DNA from: Oscillospiraceae bacterium
GTDB lineage: Bacteria; Bacillota; Clostridia; Oscillospirales; Ruminococcaceae
Assembly: GCA_017468365.1 (NCBI GenBank)
Contig: JAFUIS010000005.1
Coordinates: forward strand, 62,001 to 126,000
DNA: 64,000 nucleotides
Direction: 5' to 3'
The notes under the pieces are model-generated. The model had not been told where the DNA came from. It saw only the letters and a list, made by a program, of their open reading frames with translations, and did not search any database. A program made the position numbers and the translations under genes. Shown here piece by piece: positions 48,898-57,920 of the stretch (positions are counted from its first letter, which is position 1; every line of letters starts with the position of its first letter).

Positions 48898-50472
48898 TCA
48901 AAGGTTGCCCATGGGCTTTGGGTTGCCTTTTCCGGTGCTCATCTTGTGCTCGTCGGCAGCTTTTTTCTCTTTAAGCTGGGCAATAAGCTCCTCTTTTCCG
49001 GAAATATAACCTTCCGGCACGTGCTCAAGATAGATCACCGCGTCGTCAATGACGCCGTTTTTAAAGAATGCGTCCATGGTCTGCACCTGCATAAGCTGGC
49101 TCCAATAGGTCGCGGAACCGATGTTGACTTTTATGTCGAAGGAATCGTAATCCACCTTTCCGAAATCGAAGAGGGTTTTGACCTTTTCGGTTTTTCCGTC
49201 GGGCAAAACTTTGGCGGTATAAATTTCGCGAAGGCCGTACATTTCGGCAATGATATCGATGATGATGTTGACAAGATCTTCCCAGAACTGGTGATTTGCA
49301 AGCTTCTGGAAGATAAGAGGTGCGGCGGTCTGTTCAGCCGCTGCAATAAGCGCAGAAGTGTTGTCCGGTCTTACGTCACCAAGAGAAGCATCGGTTACGC
49401 CGAGACTTTCTCTGGTATAGCGGATAGTTCTGTCCACAAGTTCAAGCACCTGCTGGCTCATGTTGCCGGAAGGCGCATCGAACCACACGGCACCTTTCGG
49501 GTCACCGGCAACTCCGATTGCCTGCCCGACCTTGTTCGAAAGTCCGCCGCGGATCTTTGTGGCGTCATAAAAACGCTGGGGCCATGCCATTTTGCTGCTG
49601 AAAACCATTGCCAGCGCCCACATTTTGTTGACGTAGATCTGGTTCGGAATATACGGGGTCATGACCGCCGCGCCGTGATAGTTATCCTTTTGCTTTTCCC
49701 AGGAAAGCCACGCGATATGATAAAGCGAAGCTTTTGTTTTGACCGGTCTTCGGATAAAAACGTCACGGCAGCTTTCGGAAAACCAGACTTTTCCGTCCTC
49801 TTTCCAAAAGCGAAGAATGACGGTGACAAGACTTTTGCCGATATCCTTGTTTTCGGAAGAATAATCCGCCGCTTCGTCCGGGTTAATCTGTTTCACCTCA
49901 TCTTCCGAAGCGCCGCAGTTTTTCGCAAGCTCCTGCGCTTCTTCAAGGGGCATTCGCTTTATTACGAGAATGCTTTTCTGCTTCTGGATATCCCTTTCGA
50001 AAGGGTTGTTGAAAATGATTTTTTCGTTGTCTACGGTTTCGATTTCGATTTCGCCGTTCTTTCCTTTTTCAGGATCGAACCAGACGTAAAGGGCGCCGTC
50101 GCCGGAAATTGCCGCATCCCGAAGCACCTCGCGGTTTTTTGTTTTCGCCTTTGTTCTTTCAACCACCCTTTCGATCTGTTCGGTAAGGATGCGGCAGACT
50201 TCGGATTCCGCATCGCCTTTTCCGAAAGGTTCAAGATTGATCCCTACGTCGTCGCTGATTATCTGGCTTCCGAGATATGTAACGGCTCTTTTAAAAATAT
50301 TGATGACCGGTTTTTCAAGGTCCGGCGCGTTTACCCCTTCCCACTGGTTTCCGTTATAAAAATTTTCGTTTCTCCTTACGGTATCGTGAAGGCCCGTCTG
50401 CTGATGAAAATTTTCACCTTTAAGATATTCCTCCCAGATACTTTCGGGGGTAAGTTTATTCTGTTTCTTCAT
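48898..50472 (-). CDS. Phage portal protein
   Basis: 524 aa. Charged N-terminus, FYNGNQWEG (about 42-50), the wing region, a helical stem region around VLELVDRTIRYTRESLGVTDASLGDVRPDNTSALIAAAEQT, then the crown and a C-terminal KEELIAQLKEKKAADEHK. The SLG-x-x-NTSALIAA motif is typical of portals of P22/SPP1-like phages. It forms the DNA entry dodecamer at one capsid vertex. It is unusual that it lies downstream of capsid and tail genes instead of next to terL. Confidence 0.85.
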   Translation of the reverse strand: MKKQNKLTPESIWEEYLKGENFHQQTGLHDTVRRNENFYNGNQWEGVNAPDLEKPVINIFKRAVTYLGSQIISDDVGINLEPFGKGDAESEVCRILTEQIERVVERTKAKTKNREVLRDAAISGDGALYVWFDPEKGKNGEIEIETVDNEKIIFNNPFERDIQKQKSILVIKRMPLEEAQELAKNCGASEDEVKQINPDEAADYSSENKDIGKSLVTVILRFWKEDGKVWFSESCRDVFIRRPVKTKASLYHIAWLSWEKQKDNYHGAAVMTPYIPNQIYVNKMWALAMVFSSKMAWPQRFYDATKIRGGLSNKVGQAIGVAGDPKGAVWFDAPSGNMSQQVLELVDRTIRYTRESLGVTDASLGDVRPDNTSALIAAAEQTAAPLIFQKLANHQFWEDLVNIIIDIIAEMYGLREIYTAKVLPDGKTEKVKTLFDFGKVDYDSFDIKVNIGSATYWSQLMQVQTMDAFFKNGVIDDAVIYLEHVPEGYISGKEELIAQLKEKKAADEHKMSTGKGNPKPMGNL

Positions 50473-50734
50473 AATCTCCCTCCAACTGGCTTTCGCCGCT
50501 GTAATTCATGATGTTTACCCACTGTTCCGCAAAGGTGGGATTTTTATCCCTTGTTACCCCGTAACCGTTCCTTAAAAACATGGGCGAAAGCGAAATCTCG
50601 CTTTCGCCCACAGTTTCGGCTTCTGTTTTTTCGTCGTTTTTTGGGGTTTTCATAAAAATCTTTTCCGGCAGCGCGGCGCAGATTATTGCCGCAGCCGAAA
50701 GCAGGATCACCGAAACAATACAGATTTCCGTCAT
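50456..50734 (-). CDS. Small phage membrane-anchored protein, 92 aa
   Basis: ATG 50734 overlaps the stop of the upstream gene (ATGA) after GGGAGG. One N-terminal TM helix (MTEICIVSVILLSAAAIICA) then an acidic soluble tail. The 3' end overlaps portal by 17 bp. Function unknown. Confidence 0.6.
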   Translation of the reverse strand: MTEICIVSVILLSAAAIICAALPEKIFMKTPKNDEKTEAETVGESEISLSPMFLRNGYGVTRDKNPTFAEQWVNIMNYSGESQLEGDYEETE

Positions 50735-51141
50735 TTTACTTCCTCCCAACCGCTCGGATATTCTTTCGGAGTATAAACGTTTGCGGAAAGAAGGCTTTTA
50801 TAAATTTTTCCGTCCTCTTTCCAAAAACCGAGTTCTTCCAGACCGAAAGCCTCGGTGACCGAAATTGCCTTTGGAATAATTCTTATTCCGTCGATGAAAT
50901 CAAGTTCCTTCCAAAGTTCGGGCGCGTTTTCGGGGTCGTTTTCTGCAGTGTCCCAAAGATCGGCTGCGGCTTTCATCACCTTTCCGAAATGGTTTATCCT
51001 TGTTCCCGCTTTGATAAGCTCTCCGGAATATTCCATTTTCGGATAAAATTCCGGCGCTTTGGAAGCCACCCTGTCGTTTTGCTCCGCCATCACTTTTTCG
51101 ATGACCGAGCGAAGATAAAAAGCTCTTTCGATAATACTCAT
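50731..51141 (-). CDS. Phage tail-region protein, 136 aa
   Basis: MSIIERAFYLRSVIEKVMAE... with LWKELDFIDGIRIIPKAISVTEAFGLEELGFW and a carbohydrate-binding-like ending YKSLLSANVYTPKEYPSGWEEV. This C-terminal motif recurs in small tail proteins of Firmicutes phages. Overlaps its upstream and downstream genes by 4 bp each. Confidence 0.65.
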   Translation of the reverse strand: MSIIERAFYLRSVIEKVMAEQNDRVASKAPEFYPKMEYSGELIKAGTRINHFGKVMKAAADLWDTAENDPENAPELWKELDFIDGIRIIPKAISVTEAFGLEELGFWKEDGKIYKSLLSANVYTPKEYPSGWEEVK

Positions 51142-51434
51142 TCGTCCACCTCCCCAAGAAGAATTTTTGCGGCTTTTTCATATTCGTTCTCTTCTGCCGG
51201 AATTTCATGTTCCTCCCATTTCTCGGTCAGAACGCCATTTTCCTCTTCATAAAAAGCGGTGTAATAAAAACCCACTTTTTCCGGCATCGCAGTCCTTTCG
51301 ATTCGAAGATATCCCAGCGCATTATAAATTTTTTCGCTGTTGGTGGCGTTATAAAAAACGCCTTCGTATTCAAATTCCGAAGGCGCAAATTCAAGGGTAA
51401 CGCCGTCGCTTGTTTTGGCAAAATTCATATTCAT
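51138..51434 (-). CDS. Phage tail-region protein, 98 aa
   Basis: Beta-rich N-terminus (DGVTLEFAPSEFEYEGVFY) and an acidic helical C-terminus (AEENEYEKAAKILLGEVDE). No domain recognised. Starts 17 bp after the receptor-binding protein gene. Confidence 0.6.
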   Translation of the reverse strand: MNMNFAKTSDGVTLEFAPSEFEYEGVFYNATNSEKIYNALGYLRIERTAMPEKVGFYYTAFYEEENGVLTEKWEEHEIPAEENEYEKAAKILLGEVDE

Positions 51435-51450
51435 TTTTTCACCGCCTTTT

Positions 51451-52455
51451 TTAAGACAAAGTTATTTTCTGAATGGCGATATATTCAACGTAGCTCGAAC
51501 TTCCGCTTCTGCCGCCTATGATGATATTTCCATTGACATTAGTAATATCAAAAGTTGCCGTTCCGCTTGAAGCATAGCTTGCCGGAGATTTGGATTGAAC
51601 AAGCGCCGGGGATGCACCGCTTCTTGAATATCCCCAACCGATTTTTCCTGCCCAGGAAGAAAGAACATATCCGTCAGCTGTTCCGCATTTATAAGTTATG
51701 GTTAAGGTGCGGTAAAGAGTTGCATCAATGCCGTCTATTGCAAAATTTCCATTAGAAGAAGTAGAAAGCATAACAAGTCCTTCCAACCTCGTGCCGCCAT
51801 AATTTAAACCGCCAACGGAAACATCTCTGCCATTATAAATAGTTCCGTTCGTCATATTGGAGTTATTCGAAACGTAAACAGTCAGCGGAGTATCCGCCCA
51901 TTTTTTGCCGCCGGCCATCATCATTCTTCTCTTGTCGCTCATCCCCCTGAATGCCGAAGGAATATTGAAAAAAACAACATCGCCCTTTTCCGATGGGATC
52001 ATGTTTGCATCCACCCATGCCGCAGTGGGCTCGTTTCCTGCTCCAAAAGCCTCTGTCAGGTCGATGATGATGGGGTTTCTTCGATAGGCTTCTGCGGTTC
52101 CGTTTGCGGTAAAGTTCCTCATGATCCATCCGTCTTTGACAACGGCATCAACTTTCAAAACCGAGGATTGTCTTACCCATTGGTCATTTGTCCCCTCCAT
52201 ATAGGCAAAGGTCATGACGTTTCCGACTTCGTCGCCGACCCACCATTCAAAACGGCGGTCGGGAAACGAAGAACCTGCAGGAGCTTTCTGTTCAACGGAG
52301 CCGTAATAAAGGTGCCCCGCAACTGGATTCGGCATCGCGCAGGTGGACATTGCAAGAACGTTCGGTGTAAAGGTAAAAATCCCATTCTCATAGGTCACCC
52401 CGTCAAGATTCCACGTCTTTCCGTAAAGTTTGTTAATTACGCCGATCATACTCAT
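51451..52455 (-). CDS. Putative receptor-binding or LamG-like tail protein
   Basis: 334 aa from ATG 52455, overlapping the tail-fibre stop (ATGA) with GGAG upstream. Beta-rich, Gly/Asn/Ser-rich: WNLDGVTYENGIFTFTPN, GHLYYGSVEQKAPAGSS, DLTEAFGAGNEPTAAWVD (a motif common in phage baseplate/tail proteins of gut Clostridia), and an Ig-like C-terminus. Probably binds the host surface. Confidence 0.6.
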   Translation of the reverse strand: MSMIGVINKLYGKTWNLDGVTYENGIFTFTPNVLAMSTCAMPNPVAGHLYYGSVEQKAPAGSSFPDRRFEWWVGDEVGNVMTFAYMEGTNDQWVRQSSVLKVDAVVKDGWIMRNFTANGTAEAYRRNPIIIDLTEAFGAGNEPTAAWVDANMIPSEKGDVVFFNIPSAFRGMSDKRRMMMAGGKKWADTPLTVYVSNNSNMTNGTIYNGRDVSVGGLNYGGTRLEGLVMLSTSSNGNFAIDGIDATLYRTLTITYKCGTADGYVLSSWAGKIGWGYSRSGASPALVQSKSPASYASSGTATFDITNVNGNIIIGGRSGSSSYVEYIAIQKITLS

Positions 52456-53216
52456 GCACTCCAGTTCTTCCAAAGGATGTATCCGTTGTCGCAGGAAAAT
52501 TCCCATATCTCCGAAGCCTTTGCCTGGGCAACATCGTCGCCGCCGCTTTTTATGAAACCGGTGACGGAAATTGCCGGTGCCGCCGCACCGAAAGTTACAA
52601 ATCCGTGAGCTTCAAGGGCGTTTCCCCCAAGGCTCAGGGAAGAAACTTCGGTAAAAACATATTCCGTGTTGTTTTCAACGGTGACCGAAACGCTTCCCGA
52701 AGCGGTGATATTTGCCGGCGAAAGAACAAAACCCGCCGCGGCTTTGTTCTCGGTCGAAAGTTTTCCGCCGGCACCGGTCACAACAAGAAGTCCCGCCGCG
52801 GTGCCGATTTTTCCGTCGTTTGTGATATCCCCATGGGAATGCGCCTTTTCCGCAAGTCCGAAAACGGAAACGTCAATGGGATCCGTTCCGCCGGGAAGAT
52901 GGTTTTCCGCGTGGGTATCTTTTGCGGCGCCCACCATTTCGGCGGTATAATCGCCCTTTTGCGGAACAACGTTTCCGACTCTTCCGAAAACCGTTCCCAC
53001 TGCTCCGCTGTCCAGAACTACCTGTTCAAGGTCGTTTTTTGTGGCAAAAAGATTTTCGGCTTCATCTGCGTTTTCGTTCATGGCGGGAATAACGACATCC
53101 CTTACTATCTCTTCGACTTTTCTTTGCATTTCTTCCGCAGAAAGCCCCGGAACGTTTGGCTGACCGAGAACGCCTTTTCCCGAAAGATCCTCTGCAGTTA
53201 TTTTTTTAAGTGCCAA
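52452..53216 (-). CDS. Tail fibre protein
   Basis: 254 aa. N-terminal helical part with LSAEEMQRKVEEIVRDVVIPAMNE; then the tail-fibre segment GTVFGRVGNVVPQKGDYTAEMVGA and DTHAENHLPGGTDPI; C-terminal beta region ending WEFSCDNGYILWKNWSA. These GRxGxVxPxxGDY and HLPGGTDPI motifs occur in many phage tail fibres. Trimeric assembly likely. Confidence 0.72.
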   Translation of the reverse strand: MALKKITAEDLSGKGVLGQPNVPGLSAEEMQRKVEEIVRDVVIPAMNENADEAENLFATKNDLEQVVLDSGAVGTVFGRVGNVVPQKGDYTAEMVGAAKDTHAENHLPGGTDPIDVSVFGLAEKAHSHGDITNDGKIGTAAGLLVVTGAGGKLSTENKAAAGFVLSPANITASGSVSVTVENNTEYVFTEVSSLSLGGNALEAHGFVTFGAAAPAISVTGFIKSGGDDVAQAKASEIWEFSCDNGYILWKNWSA

Positions 53217-53231
53217 ATTATCTTTCCTCCT

Positions 53232-55286
53232 TTACTTTTTATAGCGGCCTTTTTCGGAAAACTCGAGAGCAAAACCGTAAAGTCCAAAGGCCGTTTCCGG
53301 TTCGTCACAGGTTATCCTGAAACCGCATTTATCAAATTTTTTGATTTTTGCTTTAATGGTAAGAGTTCGCGGCTTTGAATTTCCGCTCCAGGTAAAATCG
53401 TCCCAGATTATCTTGTTCCAGGCAAAATAGGATATTTCTTTCGACCATTCTTTAAGAACGTTCCATTTTCCGTCCTTGAAAAATTCAAGCCTTAGCCTGT
53501 TTCTGGGGTAAGGCGCCGCCTGAATGGCAACGGTTTTCACGGTTTTGTTTCTGAAAAATCTTTCGCCGGAAAAATCCGGAAAAGTCCAGAAAGCCTCGAT
53601 AGGTCTTTTCCCATTCGAAGTCATGTCGGAATAGGAATCTTTTGTAAAGCGGCAGATATTTCCTTCACTGTCGCCAAAACAAAGAACGCCGTTTTCTTCC
53701 CAAAGCACCCGCGCGTCTATCCCCGTCCAAAGATAACATTCGTATTGCCATGCCGAAAGAGGCTCGCCGCTGTTAAAACTTCTTTGTGCGGTATCAAGAA
53801 GATAAAGTTTGTTTCCAACCGCAATGACATAAAAGCTTTTCCATTTTGCGCAGAAAGCATCTTTAAGGTTTTTTTCCGCACAAAGCTCCCTGTTGATAAA
53901 AAACGATCGGTTCTGGGTATATTTTTCACCGGAAAGGTTTTCGGTTGTAACCGCATAAACTCCCCTTGCGGTAAGAAAAAGCTGTTCCTTTTCCATAAAG
54001 ACAAAACTTTTCGGTGCAAGGGCCTCTTCGCCCTGAAGATGTTTTTCGATGGGAAAAACCGCGTTTTTGTTTTCGTCAAGTTCCGGTTTTCTTATTACTA
54101 CGCTTCGCCCGTCCTTCGAATCTGTCATATATGCCGCAAGAAGATTTCCGATGACGGAATAACCGACGATCTCGCTTCCCTTTTTTCCGAGCACGGAATA
54201 ATATGTATCCGGCCAATAGGTCGGGTCGTTCGGTGCGCACCATCTGTCGGTAAAAGGCTCGTTTGGATTTCCGCAAACGAAAAGACGGTTTGCGCTGCCG
54301 CCGCTGTCAAAAGCAATGGTCCTTTTGCAAAGGTTTATTTTGTCAGGGTAATCCTCAAAATCCTTTTCCGCCTCAATAATAAGGTTGTCCGTTCCCTCGA
54401 TGGGAGTTTTGAGCACCGGAGATATAAAAGTGATTTTTCCGTTCTCTCTGTCAACGGTAAAGTCCGTTCCTTCGGTCTTTTCCTGCCAATTTCCGTTTTC
54501 GTCCATCACTTTTGCGGTAACGGCGCTTTGAGAAAGCCCGCTTTTTGAAAGAGTGAAAATCTTTTCGGTGCCGGTGTTGCAAAGAAAACTTTCTTTCCAG
54601 CGGGGCGAAAGAAGGTTAAATTCCTCCTTTCTCCTTCCGCCGGGTTCCTGAATCGCCTTGACTGCAAGCAAAATGCTCGCATTTTCAGCCGGCGCGGTTT
54701 CAAAAATCGCCTTATTTTCCAAAAGTGTCGCCGCGGTGCTCACACCGTCCACCTTTGCGGAAAGAATTTCGGTGCACCGGTGCTCGATAGTAAATTCTTT
54801 TGTAACGCCGTCCCCTTTGAGCACCGTTTCTCTTTCTGCAAAATCCGCATTCTTCGAAATGAGCACTGTCGGAACGTATGCCTTTTCCGAAATGGGGGCG
54901 GCGCCGTTTTCATCGACCAAAAGCGCCTCTTTTCCGTCAAAAAGGCAAAGGTGGTTTCCTATGATCTGCGCATCCGAAATTTCGTTTGCAAGGTTTTCTC
55001 TTATAAGTTCCCCGTCAAGATAAAGCTTCGTTCCCGCGTGGACTATTCGGTGCTCACCGAATTTATAAACGCCGTTGATTCTTTCTCCAAAATGCTCAAA
55101 AACCTCAAAACCCGTTCGCTTGATAGGGTTGCCGTGGCTGTCGGGCATCATATTGGGTGCATCGGGGCTTCTTTTTTTGTCGATATCAAAAGGCGCGGAA
55201 GAAAGGTCGATTCCCGCAAAAGAGGTTATTTCAAGCACTCTTTTTTCCGGCGAAGAAACTTTTCCGAAATCAAGAAGCTGTGGCAT
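53232..55286 (-). CDS. Phage tail hub / stabilisation-like beta-propeller protein
   Basis: 684 aa. Begins with a FAGIDLSSAPFDIDKKRSPDAPNM motif (genome-end 'SPDAxNM' element), followed by about 500 residues of short beta-blades (DAQIIGNHLCLFDGKEALLV, RLFVCGNPNEPFTDRWCAPND, SYSVIGNLLAAY...). This arrangement occurs in the tail hub or stabilisation proteins of podoviruses. It supports a short-tailed particle, in line with no tape measure being present. Confidence 0.6.
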   Translation of the reverse strand: MPQLLDFGKVSSPEKRVLEITSFAGIDLSSAPFDIDKKRSPDAPNMMPDSHGNPIKRTGFEVFEHFGERINGVYKFGEHRIVHAGTKLYLDGELIRENLANEISDAQIIGNHLCLFDGKEALLVDENGAAPISEKAYVPTVLISKNADFAERETVLKGDGVTKEFTIEHRCTEILSAKVDGVSTAATLLENKAIFETAPAENASILLAVKAIQEPGGRRKEEFNLLSPRWKESFLCNTGTEKIFTLSKSGLSQSAVTAKVMDENGNWQEKTEGTDFTVDRENGKITFISPVLKTPIEGTDNLIIEAEKDFEDYPDKINLCKRTIAFDSGGSANRLFVCGNPNEPFTDRWCAPNDPTYWPDTYYSVLGKKGSEIVGYSVIGNLLAAYMTDSKDGRSVVIRKPELDENKNAVFPIEKHLQGEEALAPKSFVFMEKEQLFLTARGVYAVTTENLSGEKYTQNRSFFINRELCAEKNLKDAFCAKWKSFYVIAVGNKLYLLDTAQRSFNSGEPLSAWQYECYLWTGIDARVLWEENGVLCFGDSEGNICRFTKDSYSDMTSNGKRPIEAFWTFPDFSGERFFRNKTVKTVAIQAAPYPRNRLRLEFFKDGKWNVLKEWSKEISYFAWNKIIWDDFTWSGNSKPRTLTIKAKIKKFDKCGFRITCDEPETAFGLYGFALEFSEKGRYKK

Positions 55287-55298
55287 GATATCCCCTCC

Positions 55299-55859
55299 TC
55301 AGCGGTATTTTTTGAGTTCGAGGTCCTTTTCGAACTCGTCTTCGTTTTCCGCAAGGGAAAGAAGAAAATCAAGCCATTTTTCGCTGTATTTTCTTGCTCC
55401 CTCGGCGTAATCTTTTGAATGGCTCATAAAAATATCGCCAAGTTCGTCGGTATAGCCTTTTCTGATATCGTTTCGGTTACCCTGATATCGCGCCTTGATG
55501 TCAGAAACGGTGGTTTCCGCACCGCCGCCGTTTATTCCTTCCGCCGCAAGAACTTCCGGAAGGTTTGCCTCCTCCTGCTGCTGCAAAATCCAGTTTTCTC
55601 TAAGGGCGTCGTCCCTTTCCGCCTTAAGTTTGTTTGCGGCATGGTCATACTGGGCTTTAAGCTCTCTTGCATAGCTGTTCCGAAGGTCCATAAGCGAAAT
55701 TTCGGCGTTTTTCAAAGCTTCGCCGGAATTCTTTCCGTTTTCCGAAGAGGAATTTACGTACGGCTTTTTGTCGGAAGCAGAAAGGCTTACCTTAACTTCG
55801 CTTCCGGGATAGACGTCATAGCCGTAAACGCCTTTTTCAAATTCGATTCTGTTAGCCAT
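55299..55859 (-). CDS. Phage virion protein with coiled coil, 186 aa
   Basis: Beta N-terminus (MANRIEFEKGVYGYDVYPGS), central coiled coil (SLMDLRNSYARELKAQYDHAANKLKAERDD in overlapping heptads) and an acidic helical C-terminus. No family recognised. Lies between capsid and hub genes. Confidence 0.6.
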   Translation of the reverse strand: MANRIEFEKGVYGYDVYPGSEVKVSLSASDKKPYVNSSSENGKNSGEALKNAEISLMDLRNSYARELKAQYDHAANKLKAERDDALRENWILQQQEEANLPEVLAAEGINGGGAETTVSDIKARYQGNRNDIRKGYTDELGDIFMSHSKDYAEGARKYSEKWLDFLLSLAENEDEFEKDLELKKYR

Positions 55860-55913
55860 ATTTCCTCCTTGTTTTTAATATGGGGCGGAAAAACCGCCCC
55901 TTTAAGTAAAAAT

Positions 55914-56993
55914 TTATGCAACGGTTCTTTCGATGTCGGTTACAACTTCGGAAGTAAAAAGTTCTTCGCCGAAGGCAACCGCTTTTGCCGCGGTTTTTCC
56001 TGCGGGAAGAGTTACGGTGCCGCCGCTGGTAGTTTCGATAGCGGTGTCGCTGAATCTGGGGTCGGTTCCGTCAAGGGTGACTCTGATTTTGTTTGCGCCC
56101 GCGGAAGTTACGGTAAGAGCGCTGCCGCTTGCGTTAAAGGTAGGCGCCACCTGAACGGAATCTGCCGCAACGGCTGCATAAACGCCGCCGCATTTTGCAC
56201 CGATTACAAAAGCGTCATAGATGAATCTGCCTTCGATAAGGGCGCCGTTGATGCCTGCGGGGTTTTCTTTTACAAAATAGTCCTGAACTTTTTTGGGCTG
56301 AAGAACGGAGTTTTTGTAAACAATAAGGAAATATGCCTGGTTTTCGCCTTTCATAAGATATTCGTCCGGAACGGTGACGACCTGAGCGCCCATAAAAGTA
56401 CCAACTGCGCCTTTTACAAGAGCTTCTTTTGCAAGAGCCTCGACGCCGATGAACTGTTTGGAAAGACGGAGGATTCCGAAATAGCTCCAGCCGATGAAGA
56501 TGTATCTTCCCTCTGCGGGAACTTTTTTGTTGCCCATTTCGACCATTGCATCGGAAATCATTTTTACGATATTGTCCTCGTTCGGAGCTTCCTCAGTTTC
56601 CTTAACGGTGCCCGCATAGTCGATAAATTTGCGAAGAGCGTATTTATCCATTTCGGGAATTGCCTGCTCGTTCATTTCAATGGCGAGGATTTTGGAAGCT
56701 TCTTTTGCTCCCATCTGTTCTGAATTGTTGCCCTTATCAATGGTGATAGAGAAGGAACGGTCCTTTTCAACGATCATATCCTGAACGGTATCCTGGGCCT
56801 CTTTGGGTTCACCGTAACGGTTAAGACCGCTTCGTTTATAGTCGTTGAGTTCCTGAGAAACGGCGGTGTAAACTTTAAGGTTTTTTACACCGGTGAATTC
56901 ATAATCCTTGCAGGCAACACCGTCAACAACGGATTTCTGGGTGAAGGCCTGCGCAAGTTCTTTTGCGTATTTGGTTGCAAGATTTACTGCCAT
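55914..56993 (-). CDS. Major capsid protein with C-terminal Ig-like domain
   Basis: 359 aa. MAVNLATKYAKELAQAFTQ and DYKRSGLNRYGEPKEAQDTVQDMIVEKDRSFSITIDKGN fit the E-loop/spine of HK97-fold coat proteins. The EAL-to-V stretch (GAQVVTVPDEYLM, QAYFLIVYKNSVLQPKK) is the A domain. Residues about 290-345 form a chitobiase/Ig-like add-on (TSAGANKIRVTLDGTDPRFS) that may decorate the capsid surface. Confidence 0.82.
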   Translation of the reverse strand: MAVNLATKYAKELAQAFTQKSVVDGVACKDYEFTGVKNLKVYTAVSQELNDYKRSGLNRYGEPKEAQDTVQDMIVEKDRSFSITIDKGNNSEQMGAKEASKILAIEMNEQAIPEMDKYALRKFIDYAGTVKETEEAPNEDNIVKMISDAMVEMGNKKVPAEGRYIFIGWSYFGILRLSKQFIGVEALAKEALVKGAVGTFMGAQVVTVPDEYLMKGENQAYFLIVYKNSVLQPKKVQDYFVKENPAGINGALIEGRFIYDAFVIGAKCGGVYAAVAADSVQVAPTFNASGSALTVTSAGANKIRVTLDGTDPRFSDTAIETTSGGTVTLPAGKTAAKAVAFGEELFTSEVVTDIERTVA

Positions 56994-57035
56994 AATTTAA
57001 ATTTCTCCTTTCGGTTGCCGCTTTTGCGGCGGTTT

Positions 57036-57896
57036 TTAATATTCTTTAAAAAGTCCTTCGATGAATTCATCGAGTTTTGCGTTTCCTGCCGGGGAAGAAA
57101 CGGAACCGGGACTGTGTGCCTTCGCATAAACTTTCTGGTCCTCAATTGCTCTTCCCTTTTTCATGTTTTCAATTTCTTCAAGAAGCTTTTTGTTTTCGCT
57201 GATGAGAAGATAGTCATAAAAAGCCTTTTCGAGGGGAAGACCTTTTTCCCATTCGTCAACAATGCTTCGGTCAAGAGTTTTCACCCCTTCGGGGGAATGT
57301 TTTTCCGCAAAAAGGTCAAGCTCGCGGATTTTTTCCACAAGTCTTTTTTCCTTTTCGTGTCTTTCGTTTTTCTGCGGTTCGCTGCCTTTTTCCCCAAGGC
57401 GGAATTTCGCAAGTTCCTCGGCAACTTCTTTTGCAATGCCGGGGTTTTCTTCTTCGATAAGCGCCACCGCTTTTTCAAACTGCGCTTTTTCGATTACGGA
57501 AAGAATTTCTTCTTTCAGTTCCTCTTTTTCGATTCCGCGGATTCCGGCGATTTTTTCAAAAGCGTCGGAATCCTTTTCCGCTGCTTTACAGCGCCTTGCA
57601 AGTTCGTCAAAACAGCAGCCTTTCTGATAAATTTCGATTACCTCGCCGACACTTTTTCCCGCGGCTTTTGCAAAAGCCGCCACCGCCTCTTCCGGAATTC
57701 TGATACCTTTTCCGCAGTCAAAGATATCCGCACCATCGGGTGGCTCCTTTTCTTCTTCCGGCGCGTTTTTTTCAAAAAGCTCTTTCCCAAAAAGTTCGCT
57801 GTCCAAAACTTCTTCGCTCTTTTCGGGAACTTCGCTTTTAAGAAGTCCCGCCGCGAATTCATCCGCAAGAAGTTTTTCCTTTTTTTCCTTGTTCAT
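57036..57896 (-). CDS. Putative capsid scaffolding protein
   Basis: 286 aa, highly charged and helical (EKKEKLLADEF, EKEELKEEILSVIEKAQFEKAVALIEE), with a C-terminal short helix ENAKLDEFIEGLFKEY-like tail. It is located between terL and capsid, the usual place for scaffold. No protease motif. Confidence 0.72.
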   Translation of the reverse strand: MNKEKKEKLLADEFAAGLLKSEVPEKSEEVLDSELFGKELFEKNAPEEEKEPPDGADIFDCGKGIRIPEEAVAAFAKAAGKSVGEVIEIYQKGCCFDELARRCKAAEKDSDAFEKIAGIRGIEKEELKEEILSVIEKAQFEKAVALIEEENPGIAKEVAEELAKFRLGEKGSEPQKNERHEKEKRLVEKIRELDLFAEKHSPEGVKTLDRSIVDEWEKGLPLEKAFYDYLLISENKKLLEEIENMKKGRAIEDQKVYAKAHSPGSVSSPAGNAKLDEFIEGLFKEY

Positions 57897-57920
57897 TTTC
57901 TTTCTCCTTTTTTAGATTTT

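Noticed and set aside
48793-50511. 572-codon rightward ORF
   Set aside because: Shadow of the portal gene; no recognisable domain and opposite to the phage operon.
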